In this document: in pieces, positions 26,433 to 33,688 of the stretch | Position numbering within the stretch: position 1 is the stretch's first letter | How the letters are laid out: every line of letters starts with the position of its first letter | Program-made: the position numbers and the translations under genes | The notes under the pieces: model-generated | Told to the model about the DNA's origin: nothing | The model's input: only the letters and a program-made list of their open reading frames with translations | Database searches by the model: none | Source: DATKDP01 sp035546335 | Lineage (GTDB): Bacteria; Acidobacteriota; Thermoanaerobaculia; Gp7-AA8 | Direction of reading: 5' to 3' | DNA: 64,000 nucleotides | Assembly: GCA_035546335.1 (NCBI GenBank) | Contig: DATKDP010000005.1 | Location: 1-64,000, forward strand

Positions 26433-27060
26433 CGTGAGCTCGAAGCGGCTGTGCGCCGCGCTCCTCTTCGTCGTCTTCGGGCTCTCCGCATGCGGCGGCC
26501 GCGAAACGGAGTCGTCGTCCTCCGTATCGACGACAGCTCCCCCCGAGACGAAGCGGAGTACGGCGGCAAGCAGCGTCGACTGGAGCAGCGAGGTGCAGCT
26601 CGTCAAGGTGACGCACCCGCAGTGGGTCGAAGAGCTCGAGGCGATGCGCGGCGGGATCGTCGTGGTCGACAACTGGGCCACCTGGTGCGCACCCTGCCTC
26701 GAGCGCTTCCCACACATGCTGGAGATGGCAAAACGCTGGACGCCCCAGGGGGTCACGTTCGTTTCCCTCTCGCTCGATGATCGGGACGATCCCGATTCGA
26801 TCGAGCAGGCTCGCGAGTTTCTGCGCCAGCAGGACGCACGCATCCCGAACTACCTCATGGACGAGATCATCCCCGACGCGTTCGACAGGCTCGGCCTTCT
26901 CGGAATCCCTGCAGTCTTCATCTACGACAGCAAAGGGACGATGGTGCACCGGCTGACGGGCGACGACCCGAATCGGCAATACACCGAGGAGGATGTCGAG
27001 GAGGCAATCCGGGCGATGGTCGGCGCGGGGCTCAAGGGACGATCTCCTCGATCGCCCTGA
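26404..27060 (+). CDS. TlpA-like thioredoxin-fold lipoprotein
   Basis: 218 residues, ATG at 26404, or at 26422 (MRSDVSSKR). A lipobox GLSAC (about 27-31) predicts membrane anchoring. The active site is NWATWCAPCLERFPHM (about 94), with the cis-Pro in GLLGIPAVFIYD. The family reduces or isomerises disulfides or supports cytochrome c biogenesis in the periplasm. It overlaps the preceding PRX-like gene by 29 bp, so the two are co-expressed. Its 3' end overlaps the convergent aminotransferase gene by 29 bp. Confidence 0.88.
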   Translation: MGAQSNMRSDVSSKRLCAALLFVVFGLSACGGRETESSSSVSTTAPPETKRSTAASSVDWSSEVQLVKVTHPQWVEELEAMRGGIVVVDNWATWCAPCLERFPHMLEMAKRWTPQGVTFVSLSLDDRDDPDSIEQAREFLRQQDARIPNYLMDEIIPDAFDRLGLLGIPAVFIYDSKGTMVHRLTGDDPNRQYTEEDVEEAIRAMVGAGLKGRSPRSP

Positions 27061-28258
27061 CCAGCGCGTCGACTTCGGCTCGCGTGTTGTACATCGAGAT
27101 GCCGGCGCGGATCAGGCCTCCGCTGGTGTCGAGCCCGAGAATCTCGACGGGACGCGGGGCGAAGAAGTCGCCGTTCCAGACGGCGAAGCCGCGCCGCGCC
27201 AGCCGCTCGGCCGCCTCGGCGGGCGAGAGTCCATCGATCGTGAACGAGATCGTGGGAGCGCGCTGCGTCGCGAAGTCCGGTCCCCATACCGTGACTCCGC
27301 GAATCGCGCACAGACCATCCCGGTAGTGGCGTGCGAGCTCGCGCTCGTAGGCGGCAATGCCGGCGGTTGCTGCCAGCAACCTGCTTCGACGATCTGACCC
27401 CTCACCCCACGATGCCCGATAGTCGATCGCCGCGATGACCCCCGCGAGAGCGGCGTGGTTCAGCGTCCCCATTTCGATCCGCTCGGGACCCGTCGCCTCC
27501 TGCGAGCGAAGACGCTCGGTCGGAAGACGGTCGAGCAGTCCGGGACGCATGTAGAGAGCTCCGAGGTGAGGTCCGTAGAACTTGTAAACGGAACAGAAGA
27601 GCGCGTCGCAATCGATCGCGCCGGCGTCGATCGCAAAATGCGGCGCATAGTGAACCGCATCGACGATCAGCCAGGCTCCGGCGGCGCTGGCGATCTCCCG
27701 TGCGAGCCGGATGTCGTTGACCGTCCCCAGCGCGTTCGACGCCCAGCCGATCGCGACGATTCGCGTGTGAGGATTGACCTGACGGGCGAGATCGTCGTAA
27801 TCGAGAGCTCCCTCGGAGGTCATCAGCACCTCGCGGATGATCACGCCGCGATCTTCGAGATCGATCCACGGTCCCCGGTTCGCCTCGTGATCCAGCTGTG
27901 TGATCACGATCTCGTCGCCGGGACGCATGAGCCTCCCGAACGCGTGACTCAGCGCGTAGCAGAGCGTCGTCATGTTCTGACCGAACGAGATCGTCCCCCC
28001 GTCCGGGGCGCCGACGAAATCGGCCATCGCCCGTCGCGCTTCGTGAATGATCGCGTCCGTCTCGATGCTGGTGACGAAAGCGCCATGCGTGTTCGCGTTG
28101 CTGGTCCTGTAGTACTGCGCCATGGAATCGATGACCTGACGCGGCACCTGGGTTCCCGCAGGACCGTCGAAGCAGGTGAGCGGTCCACTCGCTACCTGGC
28201 GGTCGAGCGAAGGAAAATCAGCGCGACATCGCCGGTTGTCCTCCTCTGTGTAAGGCAT
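27032..28258 (-). CDS. Class V aminotransferase, cysteine desulfurase-like
   Basis: 408 residues. Fold-I PLP features: GTISFGQNMTTLCYALSHA, ITQLDHEANRGPW, AIGWASNALGTVNDI, LIVDAVHYAPHF and the Schiff-base Lys in CSVYKFYGPHLG (about 230). This is the 'cysteine desulfurase-like' subgroup related to CsdA/SufS but without the C-terminal Cys loop of true desulfurases: the only Cys after the Lys is outside a recognisable active loop. The true reaction may be a lyase or desulfurase. It is not linked to Suf or Isc genes. The 3' end overlaps the convergent TlpA-like gene. Confidence 0.82.
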   Translation of the reverse strand: MPYTEEDNRRCRADFPSLDRQVASGPLTCFDGPAGTQVPRQVIDSMAQYYRTSNANTHGAFVTSIETDAIIHEARRAMADFVGAPDGGTISFGQNMTTLCYALSHAFGRLMRPGDEIVITQLDHEANRGPWIDLEDRGVIIREVLMTSEGALDYDDLARQVNPHTRIVAIGWASNALGTVNDIRLAREIASAAGAWLIVDAVHYAPHFAIDAGAIDCDALFCSVYKFYGPHLGALYMRPGLLDRLPTERLRSQEATGPERIEMGTLNHAALAGVIAAIDYRASWGEGSDRRSRLLAATAGIAAYERELARHYRDGLCAIRGVTVWGPDFATQRAPTISFTIDGLSPAEAAERLARRGFAVWNGDFFAPRPVEILGLDTSGGLIRAGISMYNTRAEVDALVRAIEEIVP

Positions 28259-28404
28259 CGTCGTCCACCGCCGCGCTCGAGTGTTTCACCGGCGACAATG
28301 ACACATCGACGGCAATTCTAGAAGACGCCGGCTCGCCGAACGGCGGGCGGAACCATCGGATTGGAGGCGGCGCGAAATATCAAATAACCATCATTGTTAT
28401 CATT

Positions 28405-28565
28405 CGTGACTCTGCGGTCGCCTCGAAAGCAACCCCGCGGTGACGCGGGAAACGCAGGTCTCGGGTCTGGTGGGCGACCAGATGGCTGAGGCCGTCAGGG
28501 GAGGCCGAAGATCAAACTCCTGCACTGCTTCGTCGGCCGGTTCCCGCCGGCCGGCGAGGTGCCGT
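28405..28565. ncRNA. Candidate structured RNA, class unknown
   Basis: In a gene-free gap (28259-28754), several short perfect stems occur in a row: CCCGCG-GTGA-CGCGGG (a GNRA-type tetraloop when read on the plus strand), CTGGT/ACCAG, and GGCCGG/CCGGCC. It does not match any riboswitch or ribozyme core I know. Upstream at 28380-28397 is a short AT-rich inverted repeat (ATAAC/GTTAT). The strand is uncertain; on the minus strand it would be a distal leader of the aminotransferase gene. Confidence 0.3.
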
Positions 28566-28630
28566 GCGCGCTGAGTTGCAGTCATGCGAGCCTGTAGCGA
28601 TGGCCGGCACGCAATCCTCCGTCCCTACGG
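28562..28630. repeat. Degenerate copy of the 90-bp dispersed element
   Basis: It contains GCGAGCCTGTAGCGATGGCC and TCCGTCCCTACGG, resembling the element at 35085-35200 (GCGAGCCTGTCGCCACGGCC ... CCCCTACGAG). It appears diverged and incomplete. It lies between the candidate RNA and the OsmC gene. Confidence 0.5.
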
Positions 28631-28754
28631 AAGGAGTCGAGAGCTCTGAGTGTCGTGTGGGCTGTCGAGGACGGCGTCAGGCGGGGTGGCGTGGATGGAA
28701 CATTTCGAATTGGCTGAGGGCTCAGAACTCTCGACTCCTTCCGGATTGCCTCGA

Positions 28755-29231
28755 CTACGCGAATCCAAGGGTACCGATCGTCGGATCGACGATCACGTCT
28801 GCTCGGATGGAATTGCCGATCAGACAGCTCTCATGGGCCGCATGAAGCAACTGGCCGGCGGCTTCGACGGTCGAAGCGTCCGATACGACGATTCTCGGCC
28901 GCAGCGTGACCTTCGTGAATGTGAATCCACCATCGCGCAGCTCGAGCAGCCCTTCGGCATCGCTGTCGAACGAATCGATCGCGAGAGCCGCCCTCTCCGC
29001 CAGCGCCACGAAGGTGGTCATCAGACAGATGTTGATTGCGCTGACGAAGAGATCTTCCGGCGTCCAGACGCCTTCCTCGCCGCGAAACTCAGGCGGGCTC
29101 GCGACGCGCACGCTGGGCTTGCGCAGGGAATGCATGATGCCGGCGCGCTGTCCGGTCCAGACGACGTTCGTCTTGTAGCTGTAGCTCTTCGAACGTACTC
29201 GGGGACGCGGTTGCTCGAGGATCTCCGGCAT
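28755..29231 (-). CDS. OsmC-family peroxiredoxin
   Basis: 158 residues from the ATG at 29231, preceded by AAGGAG; a longer reading to 29297 is unlikely. OsmC/Ohr proteins detoxify organic hydroperoxides with two Cys. Both are present: SAINICLMTTFVALAERA (about Cys 70) and HESCLIGNSI (about Cys 134). The N-terminal half has the strand pair YKTNVVWTGQRAGIM and PPEFRGEEGVWTPEDLFVSA. Substrate preference cannot be told. It is followed by a 133-residue gene of unknown function upstream, on the same strand. Confidence 0.85.
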   Translation of the reverse strand: MPEILEQPRPRVRSKSYSYKTNVVWTGQRAGIMHSLRKPSVRVASPPEFRGEEGVWTPEDLFVSAINICLMTTFVALAERAALAIDSFDSDAEGLLELRDGGFTFTKVTLRPRIVVSDASTVEAAGQLLHAAHESCLIGNSIRADVIVDPTIGTLGFA

Positions 29232-29316
29232 TCTGTTTCTCCTTCGTTGTCGTGAATTCTGATCGATCGTCCCGACGAGGGCTGCGACGCGCAGCACAGC
29301 TCTGGTGTGATGCCTG

Positions 29317-29718
29317 CTACAATCCCCGATCGATCTCTACGCTCTGCCCGAGAAGCTCATGGCAGTATTCTTCGAGATGCCGGTCCGTGAAGTCGTCCCA
29401 GCCCCGGCAGGTGTCGCGCTCAATCTGCTGCACGTCACACGCGGTCGACAGATCGCTGAAGAGCTGGCGCGCAAGCTGCCACTGGTTCGCAAGCCCCTCG
29501 AGCTCTTCCCTGTCCATGTTGCGGTCGCGCCGGACGAGCCAGTAGTAACGCTTCTCGAGCTCCTCGTCCGAATAGCGAGCGAACCCGCGGCAGAACAAAC
29601 CGCGCTCCGCGGCGACCTGGCAAACAGAGTGCTCTTCGTCGGCGAGCTGACCGAGGTGTTCACGCAGACGGTCGACCGCTTCCTTGCGTGAGATTCGTTC
29701 TGCTGTCGTGCTGGCCAT
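29317..29718 (-). CDS. Conserved-looking small helical protein, function unknown
   Basis: 133 residues from the ATG at 29718 with GGAGGAAG ahead. It is highly charged and mostly helical, with five Cys (VCQVAAERGLFCRGF, STACDVQQ, DTCRGWDD, EYCHELL) and the segment YSDEELEKRYYWLVRRDRN. No family is recognised. The good ribosome site, codon pattern and same strand as OsmC support a real gene. It might be co-expressed with OsmC (85-bp gap). It could bind a metal or cofactor through the Cys residues; that is a guess. Confidence 0.6.
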   Translation of the reverse strand: MASTTAERISRKEAVDRLREHLGQLADEEHSVCQVAAERGLFCRGFARYSDEELEKRYYWLVRRDRNMDREELEGLANQWQLARQLFSDLSTACDVQQIERDTCRGWDDFTDRHLEEYCHELLGQSVEIDRGL

Positions 29719-30102
29719 CGGCTTCCTCCGTCCCACGTTGAGACCTGTCGACAAGATAAGCCTCATGCGAACAAGGGGCAGTGCAGGGAATCACAACGCC
29801 TTGTGTCCTTTGTCACCAGAACGGCATGAACCGGCCGGGAGTCTCAGCCCTCGAGGGTCAGTGACGATAGGATGCGAATCACGAGATGGAGTGACCCCGG
29901 CGACAGAGATCGTGTGACGGCGGACGGCACCGGTTGCATCTCATCGCGATGTCGTAGAGAATCGAGATCGCATCTGAGAATTTTCACGCACGCAGTCCCT
30001 ACACGAAATGACTCGATCCATCGCCACTCCCCCGCAACCCGGACGTCTGTTCGCTCGAAAAGCACTCTCTGACACGGCACACCCGGCGAGGGGTCGCCGG
30101 CG
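29719..30102. other. Intergenic region, no gene seen
   Basis: 384 bp between a minus-strand and a plus-strand gene, so it must hold divergent promoters. I see no convincing open frame, tRNA or repeat-family copy in it. Confidence 0.6.
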
Positions 30103-30345
30103 ATGACCTGCGGCTGCGGGCATCTCGAGCGCGAGCACGTCACGCACAGGTCCTGTCTCGAGGTCATCCCATTTGCTTCGGAGGAATACCCCTGCGATTG
30201 TCACGGGTACCAGGGGGATACCGAGTCGCCCTGCACCGAGTGCAATCATCCGGCGAAGGATCACGTGACGCAGATCGTCTGCCGTCCCGCTTCGGGCGAT
30301 TTCTGCATGTGCCGTAGGGACGCCCAACCGCCTCGCTCAGGATGA
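30103..30345 (+). CDS. Small Cys/His-rich protein with an internal duplication
   Basis: 80 residues, ATG at 30103. It has two similar halves: CGCGHLEREHVTHRSC...CDCHGY and CTECNHPAKDHVTQIVC...CMCRRD, each with CxC or CxxC, His-x(4)-HVT, Cys and a closing CxC. Such spacing suggests two zinc- or iron-binding knuckles. No named family is recognised. The C-terminal residues and stop codon lie in a dispersed repeat, and the gene ends 9 bp inside the convergent ahbAB frame. The duplication argues that the frame is real. Confidence 0.5.
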   Translation: MTCGCGHLEREHVTHRSCLEVIPFASEEYPCDCHGYQGDTESPCTECNHPAKDHVTQIVCRPASGDFCMCRRDAQPPRSG

Positions 30346-30414
30346 CGGCAACGTTTGCGGTGTCATTCCCTCTTCAGCGGCGCACAGCGCCGTTTTCGGG
30401 CTCGGGATGACGTG
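30320..30414. repeat. Partial MITE-like element plus linked element at convergent gene ends
   Basis: The right end of the 119-bp element (ending TCAGGATGACGGC, 30337-30349) is followed by the linked element (GTCATTCC ... GGGATGAC), as at 11350-11420. The sequence TCAGGATGA carries a TGA stop on each strand and ends both the plus-strand Cys-rich gene and the minus-strand ahbAB gene. Confidence 0.85.
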
Positions 30415-31551
30415 AGGATTCGGTGTCGTTTTTTCTTCACGCCCGAACCGCTGCTTCCAGGTGCGATAGCTCACCGGAGAAATCTCCGACGGTCGCACCT
30501 CGCTCCGCACTCCCCAGAATGTGTTCGTGTAGAGCAACGGGATCCCGCAGGCGTCGAGATGAGCGTCGATCGCCTCCTTCTGCATCAGAACGGTCGCCTT
30601 CTGTTCGCCGTGAGCGACGGCCATGATGTTGACGTCATTGAGCTCCGGGCCGGCATCACGCCAATAGCAGTGCGTCAGCGCATGAAAGCGGCCGATCTCG
30701 CTTCCGGCCTCGATTTCGCGACCCTTCGGGACGGCCCATTGGAACAGCCCGTTGTACTTCGTGACGCGCTCTCCGCTGGCGGCAGGCTTCACATGCTCGA
30801 GAAACGTCGAGAAGCGGCCGATGACTCCGCGCCGATCGAGATCCGAAGCGACCTGCATGAACGTGGCGCGATCAACGCCCGCTTCCTCGGCTCTCGCCGA
30901 CCAGAGGTCCCTCACGATCTCCAGGGACGAGAATTCCCGCTTGAGCACCATCAGAATCCGCCAGTCGTTCTCATCGAGATCGACGATGGCAGCCTCTCGC
31001 GCTTCCGCCGGATGCTCCGATCTGGCGCCGATCTCGAGACCCTTCCGGCGCATGTGGCCGACGCCGAGCGCGAAGACGCGAAGCGGAGGCATGATCCGAT
31101 GAGCTTCGGCACCGATCAGCCGCTGAAGCAGAGCACAATGTTCCTCGAGAGAGAATCCTTTCGGCACCTTGAGGGTCGTCCAGAGCCGGTAGTCCGTCTC
31201 GCCCGCCGCGAGCTCGGCGCGCCGTATCACGATGTGTCCGGTGAACGGATCGTTCTCCAGGAGAAAGTCGAACGCAACGTCGAGACGCTGGAACGGCAGC
31301 TTCCACGCAATCAGGGCTCCCTGGGCGAGATTGGTCGCGAGAAGCGTCTGCCGGATCCTGCGGATGGTTCCCGCCTCGAGCATCGCGCGCATTCGCTCGA
31401 TGACCGTGTCCGCGTCGATCCCGCTTTTCGCTGCGATCTCCCCGATCGGATCGGCTGCAAATCCCTGAATCTGATCTTCGGAGACCTCGAGGATCGTCTG
31501 GTTGAGCGGATCGTTGATCGAGATGGGAACGGCAGTGACGAGGGAGCTCAT
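30337..31551 (-). CDS. ahbAB: Siroheme decarboxylase, fused AhbA-AhbB
   Basis: 404 residues. It shows two tandem AsnC/Lrp-like halves: the first has IGEIAAKSGIDADTVIERMR and GTIRRIRQTLLATNLAQGAL; the second has LDENDWRILMVLKREFS, VIGRFSTFLEHVK and SGERVTKYNGLFQWAVP. AhbA and AhbB together remove the acetate side chains at C12 and C18 of siroheme to give didecarboxysiroheme. In many organisms they are separate proteins of about 150 residues; here one chain carries both. The last 25 or so residues are translated from a dispersed repeat and are probably not part of the enzyme. It overlaps ahbC by 4 bp. Confidence 0.82.
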   Translation of the reverse strand: MSSLVTAVPISINDPLNQTILEVSEDQIQGFAADPIGEIAAKSGIDADTVIERMRAMLEAGTIRRIRQTLLATNLAQGALIAWKLPFQRLDVAFDFLLENDPFTGHIVIRRAELAAGETDYRLWTTLKVPKGFSLEEHCALLQRLIGAEAHRIMPPLRVFALGVGHMRRKGLEIGARSEHPAEAREAAIVDLDENDWRILMVLKREFSSLEIVRDLWSARAEEAGVDRATFMQVASDLDRRGVIGRFSTFLEHVKPAASGERVTKYNGLFQWAVPKGREIEAGSEIGRFHALTHCYWRDAGPELNDVNIMAVAHGEQKATVLMQKEAIDAHLDACGIPLLYTNTFWGVRSEVRPSEISPVSYRTWKQRFGREEKTTPNPHVIPSPKTALCAAEEGMTPQTLPSS

Positions 31552-32720
31552 GCCGAGATCTCCTCATCGAGCAGATAACAGGCAGGATCAGACTCCCAGT
31601 AATCGCCTGTCGCCGCTTCGGCACGTGCACGAAAGTTCCCGTTGCAGGCGCTCAACCAGCGGCAGGTCGCGCAGCGCCCCTTGAGGAGCTCCTTCCTGTT
31701 TCGCAGCCGTGAAAGCAGCTCGACGTTCGGATCCTTCCAGATCTCCGAGAAGGGCCTTTCACGGATCGAACCGACGGCATGATTCGATGTGAACTGGTCG
31801 GGATGCACGAGGCCAAAACTGTCGATTGCCGCAATTGCGATGCCCGAGCGGTTCCCTCCGTTGCTCCGGATCAGCTCGAGCGCCGCCTCGGCCCGCTCCT
31901 GGTCGCGCATGAGGAGCCAGTAGTAGGCGAATGGCCCGTCGGCATGATTGTCCACCGTGAGCACCTCGATCTCCTTCCCCTCCTCGTTCCACGTCTCCAC
32001 CTGCTCCATGACTCCACTCATCACGTCACGCTTTTCGTGCGCCTCCAGATCGATGCCCGACAGATACGAGCCGCGACCCGAATAGACGAGGTGATAGATG
32101 CAGAGACGCCCGATCCCTTCTCGCTCGATGATCCGGTAGATTGCCGGAAGATCCTCCGCGTTGTCGGAGGTCAGGGTGAAGCGGAGACCGACACGAATTC
32201 CTTCGGCACGGCAGTTTCGTATTCCTCGCAACGCTTCCCTGAACGCCCCCTTCCTGCCCCGGAACCGGTCGTGATTCTCTTCGCGTCCGTCGAGGCTGAT
32301 GCCGATGTAGCTGACGCCCATCCGTTTCAGGCGCGCCGCGATCCGGCGATCGATCAGAGTGCCATTCGTGGAGAATGTCACGCGGATTCCGAGACCACTT
32401 GCGTACTCGGCGAGATCGAGAAGGTCGGGGCGCACGAAAGGCTCGCCACCCGAGAAGAGGAGCGCCGGCACGTTGAATCGCGCCAGATCATCGATCATCG
32501 CTCTCGCTTCGTCCGTCGTCAGCTCGCCCGCGAATTTCTGCCTGAGCGCGTCGGCATAGCAGTGCATGCATTCGAGATTGCAGCTCTTCGTCGCGTTCCA
32601 CACCACGACAGGTCCGGATCCCGGCCGGCTGCCGTGCTTCTGCCGGGCCGAGTCGCGGTCGTAGCGAAGCGAGTCGCCGTAGTAGCTGCCGCCGCCAAGG
32701 AGCTTTGTGAGACTGAGCAT
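31548..32720 (-). CDS. ahbC: Radical SAM protein AhbC (Fe-coproporphyrin III synthesis)
   Basis: 390 residues. The radical SAM cluster motif is KSCNLECMHCYA (about 48-56), followed by LLFSGGEPFVRPDLLD and FSTNGTLID. The C-terminal auxiliary cluster region is CATCRWLSACNGNFRARAEA and a final Cys in DPACYLLDEEI, matching AhbC/NirJ proteins. AhbC removes the acetates at C2 and C7 of didecarboxysiroheme to methyls, giving Fe-coproporphyrin III. The N-terminus LTKLLGGGSYYGDSLRYDRD matches AhbC more closely than NirJ. Its 3' end overlaps ahbAB by 4 bp, so the two act as a unit. Confidence 0.85.
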   Translation of the reverse strand: MLSLTKLLGGGSYYGDSLRYDRDSARQKHGSRPGSGPVVVWNATKSCNLECMHCYADALRQKFAGELTTDEARAMIDDLARFNVPALLFSGGEPFVRPDLLDLAEYASGLGIRVTFSTNGTLIDRRIAARLKRMGVSYIGISLDGREENHDRFRGRKGAFREALRGIRNCRAEGIRVGLRFTLTSDNAEDLPAIYRIIEREGIGRLCIYHLVYSGRGSYLSGIDLEAHEKRDVMSGVMEQVETWNEEGKEIEVLTVDNHADGPFAYYWLLMRDQERAEAALELIRSNGGNRSGIAIAAIDSFGLVHPDQFTSNHAVGSIRERPFSEIWKDPNVELLSRLRNRKELLKGRCATCRWLSACNGNFRARAEAATGDYWESDPACYLLDEEISA

Positions 32721-33035
32721 CGAATGACCTCCCGTTTACGCGACTCATGCTCCTGCAGGCCTCCCACAACGGTAAGTGATGAATGGCACACAGAGCAGTG
32801 ATCGCTGCCACCTGCCGCTTGGTGACGGGCGCCCTCGCCTGCGAGCGTCCGAAGGGTGATGATGGATCGTGCCGTCCACTGTGACGGAAGGAGCCGCATA
32901 TGGTCATTCTCGCTGGAAGGTCGCGAGCGCCTGCCGCGAGAAATTGCAGAACGCCCCGCCATGGCGGACCGTGCACACACGACAGCGAACCTCGGGAGGC
33001 AGCACCCGGTCATCTCCTTCCGGCTCCGGAATCGA
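32721..33035. other. Upstream region of ahbC, no gene seen
   Basis: 315 bp between ahbC and the cNMP-binding protein gene. It should carry the ahbC promoter. I see no clear Fnr-type TTGAT-N4-ATCAA site, no repeat family and no credible frame. Confidence 0.55.
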
Positions 33036-33506
33036 TCATGCGGCTGCCGCCAACGATCGGATGACGTCGTGTGAGCCGGCGAGATCCTCGCTCAGAAGCG
33101 CAAGAATACGAAGTCTGACGTCGCTATTCGATTCGAAGAGGCGAATGAGATCCTTCCTGGCAACACGGCCGACGATACTGTCACGCACGAGCTGCGCCGT
33201 GGTCTGGTGCTTCGAGGCGAGGAAAAGAGGAGCGAGTCCGAGAATCTCGCGACGACGGCGAACACCGAGCTGAAGGCACTCTCCCCGTAACGAGCGCGCC
33301 GTGATCCGACAGCTTCCCTCCAGAATGAGAAAGACCGTCGTCGCCTCGTCACCCTCCCGGATGAGCAGCTCGCTTTTGGTTCTCGATTCGATCCGCATCC
33401 ATGGCGCGAGGAGAGTCACCAGCTCGTCGCGTGTTCTCTTTCGATATCGATCTCTCGATCCGTTTCTACCGCGCGGGACGACACGATTCCTTCGTTCGAT
33501 CTTCAC
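33036..33506 (-). CDS. Crp/Fnr-like cyclic-nucleotide-binding-domain protein without helix-turn-helix
   Basis: 156 residues from a GTG at 33506; the open frame runs to 33617 and the start is not decided by a ribosome site. The cupin-like effector domain is clear: LLIREGDEATTVFLILEGS, ARSLRGECLQLGVRR and the glycine-rich EILGLAPLFLA, then the dimer helix RKDLIRLFESNSDVRLRILALLSEDLAG. The chain stops about ten residues later, before any DNA-binding helix-turn-helix. It may be a truncated regulator or a stand-alone sensor. It lies between ahbC and the divergent ahbD, where an Fnr-like regulator would be expected. Confidence 0.65.
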   Translation of the reverse strand: MKIERRNRVVPRGRNGSRDRYRKRTRDELVTLLAPWMRIESRTKSELLIREGDEATTVFLILEGSCRITARSLRGECLQLGVRRRREILGLAPLFLASKHQTTAQLVRDSIVGRVARKDLIRLFESNSDVRLRILALLSEDLAGSHDVIRSLAAAA

Positions 33507-33688
33507 GAGACGAGAATAGGAATGTCGCGCGAAACTTCGTGTGACTTCAACCACGGCTCCATGTGACGAAAACGGTCCTGGCCGCGGCTCGCTGCACGTG
33601 ACCGTCATCACATCCACGCGTGCGCCTGGTCATTCGACGAGGTTCAGGCTCGTGGTTCGATTGAGCTCGACATCGAGGAGGTTCGTAC

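Noticed and set aside
28405..28565. Known riboswitch (cobalamin, TPP or SAM) upstream of the aminotransferase
   Set aside because: None of the core consensus boxes I know for these classes is present on either strand.
29941..30327. 128-residue minus-strand open frame
   Set aside because: It is antisense to the Cys-rich gene and has neither a ribosome site nor a duplicated Cys pattern.
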